From Bradyrhizobium sp. Ghvi (GTDB lineage Bacteria; Pseudomonadota; Alphaproteobacteria; Rhizobiales; Xanthobacteraceae), in contig NZ_FOVU01000006.1 of assembly GCF_900115265.1 (NCBI RefSeq), positions 186,001 through 250,000 on the forward strand: a stretch of DNA of 64,000 nucleotides, in the 5' to 3' direction. A program made the translations under genes and the position numbers. The notes under the pieces were generated by a model that worked only from the letters and a program-made list of their open reading frames with translations, did no database searches and was not told the origin of the DNA. Below are positions 53,733-61,655 of this stretch, in pieces. How positions within the stretch are numbered: the stretch's first letter is position 1; the number at the start of each line of letters is the position of its first letter.

Positions 53733-55676
53733 ATGTACAACGATTCTCTATTCAACGCTTTCGCTCGGTCGTTCGAGGCGAGAAGCCAGCACGACATGTC
53801 GATGGCGGAATATCTGGAATCGTGTCGAAGCGATCCCATGAAATACGCGAATGCGGCCGAACGACTACTAGCTGCGATCGGCGAGCCCCAGACGATTGAC
53901 ACGGCCAAGGACCCACGCCTTGGCCGTATTTTTTTGAACCGCACCATCCGCACCTATCCGGCCTTCGCCGGCTTCTACGGCATGGAAGAAACCATCGAGC
54001 GCATCGTCGGTTTCTTCCGCCATGCGGCGCAGGGCCTGGAAGAGCGCAAGCAGATCCTCTATCTGCTCGGGCCGGTCGGCGGCGGCAAGTCTTCGCTGGC
54101 CGAGCGGCTGAAGTCGCTGATGGAAGTGCATCCGATCTACGTGCTCAAGGCCGGCGACGAGCTGTCGCCGGTGTTCGAGAGTCCGCTCAGCCTGTTCGAT
54201 CCCGATCAGTTGGGGCCGATGCTGGAAGAGAAATATGGCATTCCGCGCCGGCGTCTCACCGGCTTGATGAGCCCGTGGTGCTACAAGCGGCTGGAAGCCT
54301 TCGGCGGCGATATTTCCCAGTTCCGGGTCGCAAAGATCCAGCCGTCGCGGCTGCGCCAGATCGCGATCGCCAAGACCGAACCGGGTGACGAGAACAACCA
54401 GGACATCTCCTCGCTGGTCGGCAAGGTCGATATCCGCAAGCTCGAGACTTATGCGCAGAACGACCCCGACGCCTACAGCTATTCCGGTGGCCTCAACCGC
54501 GCCAACCAGGGCGTGCTCGAGTTCGTCGAAATGTTCAAGGCGCCGATCAAGATGCTGCACCCGTTGCTGACCGCGACGCAGGAAGGCAACTATATCGGCA
54601 CCGAGAACATCGGCGCGATTCCGTTCACCGGCGTCATCCTCGCGCACTCCAACGAGGCCGAGTGGGCGAGCTTCAAGTCCAACAAGAACAACGAAGCCTT
54701 CATCGACCGTATCTGCGTCATCAAGGTGCCGTACTGCCTGCGGGTCACCGAAGAGCAGAAGATCTACGAGAAGCTGATCCAAGGCTCCGAGCTCGCCTCC
54801 GCGCCCTGCGCGCCCTCGACGCTGGAGACGCTGGCGCGGTTCTCGGTGATGTCGCGGCTTCGCAAGCACGAGAACTCCACGTTGTTCGCCAAGATGCGGG
54901 TTTACGACGGCGAGAGCCTGAAGGAATCCGATCCGAAGGCGCGCAGCGTCCAGGAATATCGCGATGCCGCCGGTGTCGACGAGGGAATGGACGGCGTCTC
55001 GACGCGCTTTGCCTTCAAGATCCTGGCTGCGACCTTCAACCACGATCCGCAGGAGGTCGCCGCCGACGCCGTGCACCTGATGTACGCGCTGGAACAGTCG
55101 ATCCGCAGGGAGCAGCTGCCCGAGGAAGTCGAGAAGCGCTATCTCGAATTCATCAAGGCCGAGCTTGCCCCTCGCTACGCCGAGTTCATCGGCAACGAGA
55201 TCCAGAAGGCCTACCTGGAATCCTACTCGGATTACGGCCAGAACCTGTTCGACCGCTACGTCGACTATGCCGACGCCTGGATCGAAGATCAGGACTTCAA
55301 GGATCCCGACACCGGCCAGTTGCTAGATCGCGAGCTGTTGAACCAGGAATTGACGAAAATCGAGAAGCCGGCGGGCATCGCCAACCCCAAGGACTTCCGC
55401 AACGAGGTCGTCAAATTCTCGTTACGGTCCCGGGCCCAGAACGGCGGCAAGAACCCGACCTGGACCTCCTACGAGAAGATTCGCGATGTGATCGAAAAGC
55501 GGATATTCTCCCAGGTCGAGGACTTGCTTCCGGTCATCTCGTTCGGGTCGAAGAAGGACGGCGAGACGGAGAAGAAGCACGGCGAGTTCGTCGCTCGCAT
55601 GGTGGAGCGCGGCTACACCGAGCGTCAGGTTCGCCGGCTCGTCGAATGGTACATGCGCGTGAAGCAGGCTGGTTGA
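53733..55676 (+). CDS. prkA: PrkA family serine protein kinase (YeaG)
   Basis: 647 residues. The AAA+-like N-terminal part carries the P-loop ILYLLGPVGGGKSSLAERLK and the segment TRFAFKILAATFNHDP. The C-terminal kinase-like region (about 450-647) follows, and the start (MYNDSLFNAFARSFEARSQH) is family-typical. In E. coli YeaG is a stress and starvation kinase acting with YeaH; in Bacillus PrkA affects sporulation. GGAGAGGG precedes the ATG. It leads the prkA-yeaH-spoVR operon and has a perfect EcfG promoter just upstream, so it should belong to the general stress regulon. Confidence 0.96.
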   Translation: MYNDSLFNAFARSFEARSQHDMSMAEYLESCRSDPMKYANAAERLLAAIGEPQTIDTAKDPRLGRIFLNRTIRTYPAFAGFYGMEETIERIVGFFRHAAQGLEERKQILYLLGPVGGGKSSLAERLKSLMEVHPIYVLKAGDELSPVFESPLSLFDPDQLGPMLEEKYGIPRRRLTGLMSPWCYKRLEAFGGDISQFRVAKIQPSRLRQIAIAKTEPGDENNQDISSLVGKVDIRKLETYAQNDPDAYSYSGGLNRANQGVLEFVEMFKAPIKMLHPLLTATQEGNYIGTENIGAIPFTGVILAHSNEAEWASFKSNKNNEAFIDRICVIKVPYCLRVTEEQKIYEKLIQGSELASAPCAPSTLETLARFSVMSRLRKHENSTLFAKMRVYDGESLKESDPKARSVQEYRDAAGVDEGMDGVSTRFAFKILAATFNHDPQEVAADAVHLMYALEQSIRREQLPEEVEKRYLEFIKAELAPRYAEFIGNEIQKAYLESYSDYGQNLFDRYVDYADAWIEDQDFKDPDTGQLLDRELLNQELTKIEKPAGIANPKDFRNEVVKFSLRSRAQNGGKNPTWTSYEKIRDVIEKRIFSQVEDLLPVISFGSKKDGETEKKHGEFVARMVERGYTERQVRRLVEWYMRVKQAG

Positions 55677-55689
55677 GGCGGATGGTAAA

Positions 55690-56973
55690 GTGCCCATTCA
55701 CATTATTGACAGGCGCCTGAATCCAGGCGGCAAGAGTCTTGAGAACCGCCAGCGGTTCTTGCGTCGGGCCAAGTCCCTGGTGCAGGGCGCCGTCAAGAAG
55801 ACCTCGCAGGAACGCGACATCAAGGACGTCCTGGAGGGTGGTGAGGTCACGATCCCGCTCGACGGTATGCACGAGCCGCGCTTCCGCCGTGAAGGCGGGA
55901 CGCGCGACATGGTGCTGCCCGGCAACAAGAAGTTCGTCGAGGGCGACTATCTCCAGCGCCAAGGCCAGGGCAGCGCCAAGGATTCCGGTCCCGGCGAAGG
56001 CGACAGCGAGGACGCCTTCCGCTTCGTGCTCTCCCGCGACGAATTCGTCGATCTCTTCCTCGACGATCTCGAGCTGCCTGACCTTGCCAAGCGCAAGATC
56101 GCGCAGACCGAGAGCGAAGGCATCCAGCGCGCCGGCTACACCACGTCGGGCTCGCCCGCCAACATTTCGGTCAGCCGGACCGTGAAGCTCGCGCTCGCCC
56201 GCCGCATCGCGCTCAGGCGTCCCCGCAAGGAGGAGGTCGAGGAACTGGAAGCCGAGATCGCGGCCTGCACCGACGAGGACGAGCGTGCAGAACTGGTTGC
56301 CCGGCTCGAAAAGTTGATTGCGAAGACCAAGCGCATTCCGTTCATCGATCCGCTCGACATTCGCTATCGCCGCTACGAGAAGGTGCCGCGGCCGGTGGCG
56401 CAGGCCGTGATGTTCTGCCTGATGGACGTCTCCGGCTCGATGTCCGAGCACATGAAGGACCTCGCCAAGCGCTTCTACATGCTGCTGTACGTGTTCCTGA
56501 AGCGGCGCTACAAGCATGTCGAGATCGTCTTCATCCGCCACACCGACCGCGCCGAGGAGGTGGACGAGCAGACCTTCTTCTACGGGCCGGCCTCCGGCGG
56601 CACGCTGGTCTCCAGCGCGCTCCAGGCGATGCACGAGATCGTGCGCGAGCGTTTCAATCCGTCGGACTGGAATATCTACGCCGCGCAAGCCTCCGACGGC
56701 GACAATTCCTATTCCGACGGCGAGCTCACCGGCCTGCTGCTGACCGAAAAGATCCTGCCGGTCTGCCAGTTCTTCGCCTATCTCGAGGTCGGGGAATCAG
56801 GCGGCAGCGCCTTCGATCTCTCCGATTCCTCGCTCTGGACTCTCTATGAGCGCCTGCGCAACAGCGGCGCACCACTCTCGATGCGCAAGGTCAGCGAGCG
56901 CAGCGAGATCTTTCCGGTGTTCCACGACCTGTTCCAGCGCCGCGACACTGCCCAGGAGAAAGCCGCTCCATGA
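55690..56973 (+). CDS. yeaH: YeaH/YhbH family protein (DUF444, VWA-like)
   Basis: 427 residues. The opening HIIDRRLNPGGKSLENRQRF is followed by a Gly/Gln-rich charged region (about 80-110), a coiled-coil-like stretch (RKEEVEELEAEIAACTDEDE) and a von Willebrand A domain with the MIDAS motif FCLMDVSGSMSEHMKD. It partners PrkA in stress responses, possibly as scaffold or substrate. The start is a GTG at 55690, 13 bp behind prkA, with GAGG upstream. Its stop overlaps the spoVR start as ATGA. Confidence 0.95.
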   Translation: MPIHIIDRRLNPGGKSLENRQRFLRRAKSLVQGAVKKTSQERDIKDVLEGGEVTIPLDGMHEPRFRREGGTRDMVLPGNKKFVEGDYLQRQGQGSAKDSGPGEGDSEDAFRFVLSRDEFVDLFLDDLELPDLAKRKIAQTESEGIQRAGYTTSGSPANISVSRTVKLALARRIALRRPRKEEVEELEAEIAACTDEDERAELVARLEKLIAKTKRIPFIDPLDIRYRRYEKVPRPVAQAVMFCLMDVSGSMSEHMKDLAKRFYMLLYVFLKRRYKHVEIVFIRHTDRAEEVDEQTFFYGPASGGTLVSSALQAMHEIVRERFNPSDWNIYAAQASDGDNSYSDGELTGLLLTEKILPVCQFFAYLEVGESGGSAFDLSDSSLWTLYERLRNSGAPLSMRKVSERSEIFPVFHDLFQRRDTAQEKAAP

Positions 56974-58508
56974 CGGAACGCTTGTTCGAAGGCGCCGATT
57001 GGGATTTCCAGACCTTGCAGCGCATCACTGACGCCTGCGAGGAAGTGGCGTTGAAGCATCTCGGGCTCGACGTCTACCCGAACCAGATCGAGGTCATCAC
57101 CGCCGAGCAGATGCTGGACGCCTATTCGTCCGTCGGCATGCCGCTGTTCTACAAGCACTGGTCGTTCGGCAAGCACTTTGCGTTTCACGAGGCGTCCTAC
57201 CGCAAGGGCCTGATGGGCCTTGCCTATGAGATCGTGATCAACTCCTCGCCCTGCATCTCCTACCTGATGGAGGAGAATACGGCGACGATGCAGACGCTGG
57301 TGATCGCGCACGCCGCCTTCGGCCACAACCACTTCTTCAAGAACAACTACCTCTTCAAGCAGTGGACCGATGCCGAGGGCATTCTCGACTATCTCGATTT
57401 CGCCAAGAACTACGTCATGCAGTGCGAGGAGCGTTACGGCCGCATCGAGGTCGAGCGCACGCTGGACGCAGCGCATGCGCTGATGTCGCACGGCATCGAT
57501 CGCTATCCCGGCAAGAAGAAGCTCGACCTGCGGGCGGAAGAAAAGCGGGCAGGGCGTCGCCGTCAGCACGAGGAGGAAGTCTTCAACGACCTCTGGCGCA
57601 CCGTGCCAACAGGCAAGAGCAAGAGCCGCTCGACGCTCAGCATCGAGCGCCGGCGCAAGCTGCTCGGCCTCCCACAGGAAAACCTGCTCTACTTCCTGGA
57701 GAAGAGCGCGCCGCGGCTGGCGCCCTGGCAGCGCGAGCTGTTGCGCATCGTCCGCCACATCGCGCAATATTTCTATCCGCAGAGCCAGACCAAGGTGATG
57801 AACGAGGGGACGGCGACCTACGTCCACTATCGCATCATGACGAGGCTGCATCAGCAGGGCCGCATCACCGACGGCAACTTCCTCGAATTCCTGGGGTCGC
57901 ACACCAATGTGGTGTTCCAGCCCGAATTCGACGATCAGCGCTTCTCCGGCTTCAATCCCTATGCGCTCGGCTTCGCAATGATGCAGGACATCGAGCGCAT
58001 CGTCACCAATCCGGAGGATGAGGATCGCGAGTGGTTCCCCGATATCGCCGGCCAAGGCGACGTGATGGGCGTGCTGCGCGACGTCTGGGCCAATTACCGC
58101 GACGAGAGCTTCATCGGCCAGTTCTTGAGCCCCAAGCTGATGCGGCATTTCCGCATGTTCCATCTCCACGACGATCCCGAGGAGCGCGCCGGCATCCGGG
58201 TCGACGCCATCCACGACGAGCGCGGCTTCCGCCGCGTCCGGCGCGAGCTGGCGCGACAGCACGACGTCGGCTTCATCGACGCCAATATCGAGGTGGTCGA
58301 CGTCGATCTTTCCGGTGACCGTCGGCTGATCCTGCACCACCACGTCATCAAGGGCTCGCAGCTCAACGAGACCGATGCCAAGCGCGTGCTGCAGCATCTC
58401 GCCGATCTCTGGACCTACGATGTCGCCCTGATCGAGGTCGATGCCAACGACAAGGTGCTGCGCGAATACGTCGTCAGCCCGCGTCCGATTCCGGCCGCGG
58501 TGGCCTGA
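56970..58508 (+). CDS. spoVR: SpoVR family protein (YcgB)
   Basis: 512 residues, full length. Typical motifs: FYKHWSFGKHFAFHEASYRK, GLMGLAYEIVINSSPCISYL, IAHAAFGHNHFFKNNYLFKQ and the region around VMNEGTATYVHYRIMTRLHQ, whose His-rich positions resemble a metal site. It is linked to spore cortex formation in Bacillus and co-occurs with PrkA and YeaH in non-sporulating proteobacteria. The biochemical role is unknown. It overlaps yeaH by 4 bp, so the trio is one translationally coupled stress operon. Confidence 0.96.
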   Translation: MTERLFEGADWDFQTLQRITDACEEVALKHLGLDVYPNQIEVITAEQMLDAYSSVGMPLFYKHWSFGKHFAFHEASYRKGLMGLAYEIVINSSPCISYLMEENTATMQTLVIAHAAFGHNHFFKNNYLFKQWTDAEGILDYLDFAKNYVMQCEERYGRIEVERTLDAAHALMSHGIDRYPGKKKLDLRAEEKRAGRRRQHEEEVFNDLWRTVPTGKSKSRSTLSIERRRKLLGLPQENLLYFLEKSAPRLAPWQRELLRIVRHIAQYFYPQSQTKVMNEGTATYVHYRIMTRLHQQGRITDGNFLEFLGSHTNVVFQPEFDDQRFSGFNPYALGFAMMQDIERIVTNPEDEDREWFPDIAGQGDVMGVLRDVWANYRDESFIGQFLSPKLMRHFRMFHLHDDPEERAGIRVDAIHDERGFRRVRRELARQHDVGFIDANIEVVDVDLSGDRRLILHHHVIKGSQLNETDAKRVLQHLADLWTYDVALIEVDANDKVLREYVVSPRPIPAAVA

Positions 58509-58547
58509 GGCGGCTGCGCCAAGCAGTATGGCAAGATGCACATTGAT

Positions 58548-58695
58548 GTGCCCTCGCCCCTTGCGGGAGAGGGCAGCGACGGCAGAAGATACGAACTCAC
58601 TTGGGTGAGGGCTATCTCTCCGCATCTTCCCGTGTTGATGGAGACCCCTCATCCGGCGCTTCGCGCCACCTTCTCCCACAAGGGGAGAAGGGACG
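58548..58695. repeat. Mosaic of CTC-type palindromic repeats
   Basis: CCCTCGCCCC..GGGAGAGGG (58551-58573), TCACTTGGGTGA (58597-58608) and CCTTCTCCC..GGGAGAAGG (58669-58691) form three hairpins between the convergent spoVR gene and the gene at 58717. CCCTCATCCGGCGCTTCGCG is the wording of a repeat found throughout rhizobial genomes. It is a probable terminator for both sides. Confidence 0.7.
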
Positions 58696-58716
58696 GGCGC
58701 TCGTGATGCGGCTGTC

Positions 58717-59145
58717 CTACGCCGAACGCTTCACCGGCTTCTTCTTCGACGCATTCAGCTCCACTGCCGCACGGATCAGCGCCTTCAAGGCCTTCTCGTT
58801 GATCTTCTCGCCTTCGCGGATATCGATCGCCCGCCGCACATTGCCATCGAGGCTGGAATTGAACAGGCGGGCAGCATCGTCCAGCGCGGCGCCCTTGGCA
58901 AAGGTCAGCTTCACCACTTCCTTGTAGGTCTCGCCGGTGCAGATGATGCCGTCGTGCTCCCAGACGGGAACGCCGCGCCATTTCCATTCCTCGACGATTT
59001 CAGGATCGGCCTCCTTGATCAGCGCGCGGACGCGCTTCAGCGTCTCGCCGCGCCAGTCGCCGAGCTCCTTGATCCTGCCGTCGATCAGTTTTGAGGGCGA
59101 AGGTCCGTCCGTTTCCTTCTTCTTTGCAGCCACGGCTTTCTTCAC
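58717..59145 (-). CDS. DUF1801-like protein
   Basis: 142 residues. A Lys-rich N-terminus (VKKAVAAKKKETDGPSPSKL) leads to a YdhG/DUF1801-like fold: IKELGDWRGETLKRVRALIK, EIVEEWKWRGVPVWEHDGII and the YKEVVKLTFAKGAALDDAA segment, ending NEKALKALIRAAVELNASKK. It is cytosolic. Members are often next to SRPBCC/ArsR genes, as here. The GTG start (59145) overlaps the stop of the membrane protein gene (GTGA). Function unknown. Confidence 0.8.
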   Translation of the reverse strand: MKKAVAAKKKETDGPSPSKLIDGRIKELGDWRGETLKRVRALIKEADPEIVEEWKWRGVPVWEHDGIICTGETYKEVVKLTFAKGAALDDAARLFNSSLDGNVRRAIDIREGEKINEKALKALIRAAVELNASKKKPVKRSA

Positions 59146-59354
59146 GACCGCGCCTCGCTGCGACGGCTGACATAGGGCAGCGCGAACAGATAGAGCCCTG
59201 TCGCGAGCAGCGGAAGCAGCGGCACGAAGGCCATCAAGCCGATCCAGGTGGCTTGAATCTGCATGGTCAGCGCAACGATGTTGGCGATGACGGCAAGCGT
59301 GAAGGCAATCGACAGCCAGCGATGGATCTGCCTGATCCACATGTTCGAGTTCAT
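59142..59354 (-). CDS. Small two-helix membrane protein
   Basis: 70 residues (MNSNMWIRQIHRWLSIAFTL, then AVIANIVALTMQIQ, GLMAFVPLLPLLATGLYLFA). Two membrane helices and a basic C-terminus (PYVSRRSEARS). GAGGAG lies 5 nt before the ATG. It is coupled at its end to the DUF1801-like gene and follows the SRPBCC gene by 44 bp. It is presumably part of the ArsR-controlled operon. No family recognised beyond resemblance to PepSY-associated helices. Confidence 0.8.
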   Translation of the reverse strand: MNSNMWIRQIHRWLSIAFTLAVIANIVALTMQIQATWIGLMAFVPLLPLLATGLYLFALPYVSRRSEARS

Positions 59355-59398
59355 CTCAGTCTCCTCTTGGATTATTCGGGATGGACACGCCTGGCGGA

Positions 59399-59830
59399 CT
59401 ATTCCGTCCGCGCCAGCAGCTCGTCCAGCTTGGTGAAGAACTGCTTCCAGCCGGCATGCGCACCGCCATAGGCCTGCTTCTGCGTGGGGCGGAAGCCCGC
59501 CTGTTCGACACGCAGATGCGTGCCCTTGCCCTGCGGGGTGAGCGTGAAGGTCACGACGCTCTTGAGGTCGTAGGCTGCGTCCTCATGGGTGAAATTCCAG
59601 GTATAGGCGAGGGTACGCTGCGGCTCGATCGCGAGCACCTCGCAATCCAGCACGCCGCCCCACTCGCCGCGAAGATTGAAGCGGTGACCGACGTCAGGCT
59701 TGAAGTCGTTCTTCATCAGCCATTCCTCGATCAGATGCGGCTGGGTCAGCGCGCGCCACAGCCGTTCCGGCGGATAGGCGAACTCGCGCTCGATCACCAC
59801 GGAACGTGTTTCGGTCGCAGCCTCTGTCAT
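59399..59830 (-). CDS. SRPBCC domain protein (AHSA1/activator of Hsp90-like)
   Basis: 143 residues. VVIEREFAYPPERLWRALTQ with PHLIEEWLMKNDFKPDVGHR is the canonical AHSA1/START-like N-terminus, and GGAHAGWKQFFTKLDELLA the closing helix over the ligand cavity. The ligand is unknown. Its ATG overlaps the stop of the ArsR gene (ATGA). The ArsR-SRPBCC pair is very common in actinobacteria and alphaproteobacteria, where the regulator represses its own operon. Confidence 0.93.
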   Translation of the reverse strand: MTEAATETRSVVIEREFAYPPERLWRALTQPHLIEEWLMKNDFKPDVGHRFNLRGEWGGVLDCEVLAIEPQRTLAYTWNFTHEDAAYDLKSVVTFTLTPQGKGTHLRVEQAGFRPTQKQAYGGAHAGWKQFFTKLDELLARTE

Positions 59831-60150
59831 TGGTCCATCCTCTTCAGGAGATCGTCGATCGCATCGAGCCGGTTCTGCCAGAAGCCTGCCATCTGGCCGG
59901 TCCAGTCGATCAGCGGATTGAGCGCGCCGGGTCGCGCGCTGTAGTGGGTCTGGCGGCCCTCGTGGCGGTCGCGCACCAGGCCCGCCTGCTTGAGCGCGCC
60001 GAGATGTTTTGACACCGCCGGCTGGGAAACGCCCGATCTCGCCGTCAGTGCCCCCACCGTCTGCTCGCCCTCGCGGCACAGCCGCTCGAAGATCGCCCGC
60101 CGCGTCGGGTCGGCAAGGGTCCGGAACAGCAGATCGTGCGCGGCGGACAT
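59827..60150 (-). CDS. ArsR-family transcriptional regulator
   Basis: 107 residues, winged helix-turn-helix: LLFRTLADPTRRAIFERLCR, recognition region ARSGVSQPAVSKHLGALKQA, and the wing GLVRDRHEGRQTHYS. There is no metal-binding Cys motif, so it is a non-metal member of the type paired with SRPBCC genes. It should bind the inverted repeats at 60155-60180 and 60185-60202 directly upstream and repress its own four-gene operon. The ATG at 60150 lies 4 bp from the first operator. Confidence 0.95.
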   Translation of the reverse strand: MSAAHDLLFRTLADPTRRAIFERLCREGEQTVGALTARSGVSQPAVSKHLGALKQAGLVRDRHEGRQTHYSARPGALNPLIDWTGQMAGFWQNRLDAIDDLLKRMDQ

Positions 60151-60154
60151 GCGA

Positions 60155-60180
60155 AATCCATAACTCGAAAGTTATGGATT
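60155..60180. promoter_or_regulatory. ArsR operator 1
   Basis: A perfect inverted repeat with 11-bp arms (AATCCATAACT and AGTTATGGATT) around CGAA, ending 5 bp before the arsR start codon. It overlaps the ribosome-binding region, so it could block transcription and also fold in the mRNA. Confidence 0.75.
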
Positions 60181-60184
60181 AATT

Positions 60185-60202
60185 CATAACCCTAGAGTTA
60201 TG
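60185..60202. promoter_or_regulatory. ArsR operator 2
   Basis: CATAAC-CCTAGA-GTTATG repeats the core of operator 1. The centres are 26 bp apart, about two and a half helical turns. Confidence 0.65.
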
Positions 60203-60247
60203 GGTAAGTCAAGGGGATGGGCGAATATTGCACCTGCTCTCGCCACC

Positions 60248-60275
60248 GTCATTGCGAGCCTAGCGAGTCAATCCA
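60248..60275. repeat. Half-copy of the CGTCATTGCGAG repeat
   Basis: CGTCATTGCGAGC..AGCGAGTCAATCCAG matches one arm of the element at 17962-18049. The second arm is missing. It sits 10 bp before the stop of the DsrE-like gene. Confidence 0.65.
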
Positions 60276-60284
60276 GAGTCCCTC

Positions 60285-60734
60285 TCACGGTCTCAAATAC
60301 ACATAGCCCTGCGACTGCAGCTCGGCCAAACGCACCACGCCGCCTTTTTCCGCGCTGACGAACCCCGGCAGCAGATCCTTCAGCGTGATGTTCTGCGCCT
60401 TCATGGTGTTGCCGCAGGCGGCGAGCTCGACGCCATCCTTGGAGAAGTCGCCGATCCGCTTACTGACGTCGGGATTGGCCTGCGTCGAGTGAAACGCCTT
60501 CAGTGCCGGCCCGTGGATCACGAGCGCCAGCGTGACATGATCGGGGCCGCCGGCGCCGTCGATGTGGTTCTGGATGTTGCCGAGCACGAAGTTGACCTTG
60601 TCGGCGTCGGCGAGGTGATAGACGACCTTCAGCTTGGTCGACGGCGCGGCCTCGGTTGCGGCTTTGGCGCGCGAGGCGGCAAACGCGGCGCCCAGCGCCG
60701 AGACGGTGCTCCACAAGATGTTCCGGCGGTTCAT
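60285..60734 (-). CDS. Exported DsrE/DsrF-like protein
   Basis: 149 residues. The N-terminus MNRRNILWSTVSALGAAFAA has a twin-arginine and a hydrophobic core, so Tat export is plausible. The mature part has a DsrE fold (KLKVVYHLADADKVNFVLGN, VTLALVIHGPALKAFH) with a single conserved Cys in VELAACGNTMKAQNITLKDL. Cytosolic DsrE proteins relay sulfur on this Cys; periplasmic versions are of unknown role and may be linked to thiosulfate oxidation. An alphaproteobacterial repeat covers the region just upstream of the start. Confidence 0.85.
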   Translation of the reverse strand: MNRRNILWSTVSALGAAFAASRAKAATEAAPSTKLKVVYHLADADKVNFVLGNIQNHIDGAGGPDHVTLALVIHGPALKAFHSTQANPDVSKRIGDFSKDGVELAACGNTMKAQNITLKDLLPGFVSAEKGGVVRLAELQSQGYVYLRP

Positions 60735-60748
60735 GGCGATCTCCCTGG

Positions 60749-60795
60749 CGCATGATCCGGAAAAGTGTGAAGCGGTTTTCCGAAAAGATCACGCG
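60749..60795. repeat. Rhizobiales short palindromic repeat (GATCCGGAAAA type)
   Basis: CGCATGATCCGGAAAA and TTTTCCGAAAAGATCACGCG form an imperfect palindrome with a 10-bp centre. The same wording is widespread in Rhizobiales intergenic DNA. Here it starts 15 bp upstream of the ATG at 60734, so it must lie in the leader or promoter. Confidence 0.75.
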
Positions 60796-60823
60796 CAAAC
60801 AACAACGGCTTGACGGAGAGATA

Positions 60824-61444
60824 TCACTTGTGGCGGAGCGCGGCGAGTTCCTTGCGGTCGGTCACGAGCGCGGCGCACTCGCTGTTGTCGGTCCGGTCGA
60901 GGCGGAAAATCCCGTCATCGCTGCCGGCGACCAGCGATCGCTCGGCCTCATCGTCCGGCTTGTTGTGCAGCCAGACCCTGATGCTTTCGAGCCGCACGAT
61001 TGCCGATTTGTCATCCTTCGACAGCGCAATCCCGACGCCGCCGCCCTCGCAATCGACGCCGCAGCCGAGCCGGACCTCGTCGCCCTCCTTGGTGAGCACC
61101 GTGTGGTGGCAGGAGCCGCTGGAATCGAAATCGCCGCTGCGGTGGCGATAACGGAAGCCGAGCCGGAAAGAGTTGCGCAGCTGCTGGTCCACTTCGAAGG
61201 TCTCGGCCGAGACCAGCAGCTTCATCGAAGCGACCTTCTGCTTCGGATGCCGCGCCAGATGGTCGGCGTCGTAGCGGCGGATGAAGCAGGCATAGGCCGT
61301 CTTGCCAGGCGCGCCCGCATAGAGACGGGCGTTGAATGTCTCGGTTTCGGATGTGGTGGCCTCGCGAAAGTTGTCGGCCTCCTCGGCCCGGGCGACGCCG
61401 ATGAAGGCTGCGAGGGCAAGCGGAAGGATGAGGGCAAGCTTCAT
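60824..61444 (-). CDS. Uncharacterised secreted protein
   Basis: 206 residues with a signal peptide (MKLALILPLALAAFIGVARA). The mature part is hydrophilic with several Cys (AYACFIRRYDADHLARHPKQ, GSCHHTVLTKEGDEVRLGCG, VDCEGGGVG), which could form periplasmic disulfides, and a basic centre FRLGFRYRHRSGDFD. No family recognised. Its stop is about 90 bp upstream of the DsrE-like start on the same strand. Codon use matches its neighbours. Confidence 0.75.
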   Translation of the reverse strand: MKLALILPLALAAFIGVARAEEADNFREATTSETETFNARLYAGAPGKTAYACFIRRYDADHLARHPKQKVASMKLLVSAETFEVDQQLRNSFRLGFRYRHRSGDFDSSGSCHHTVLTKEGDEVRLGCGVDCEGGGVGIALSKDDKSAIVRLESIRVWLHNKPDDEAERSLVAGSDDGIFRLDRTDNSECAALVTDRKELAALRHK

Positions 61445-61655
61445 GATCGTCGCACCGGTTACTCAGCGGTTGACGCCCCGCATCGCGCATGGTGGGGCCA
61501 ACTGTCGATTAGTCGCAAGCCCCACGCCCCGCGTTCAACTGCGGATGCCTCGCACTGCCGCGGGCAGCCTCGCGCAAGGTTCCAGGCTTAACCCCTGAGA
61601 TGGAGGGGCGCGGATAGAGCCCAGGTTGTAGCAAATGGCTGGAGGCGGTTTGAAA

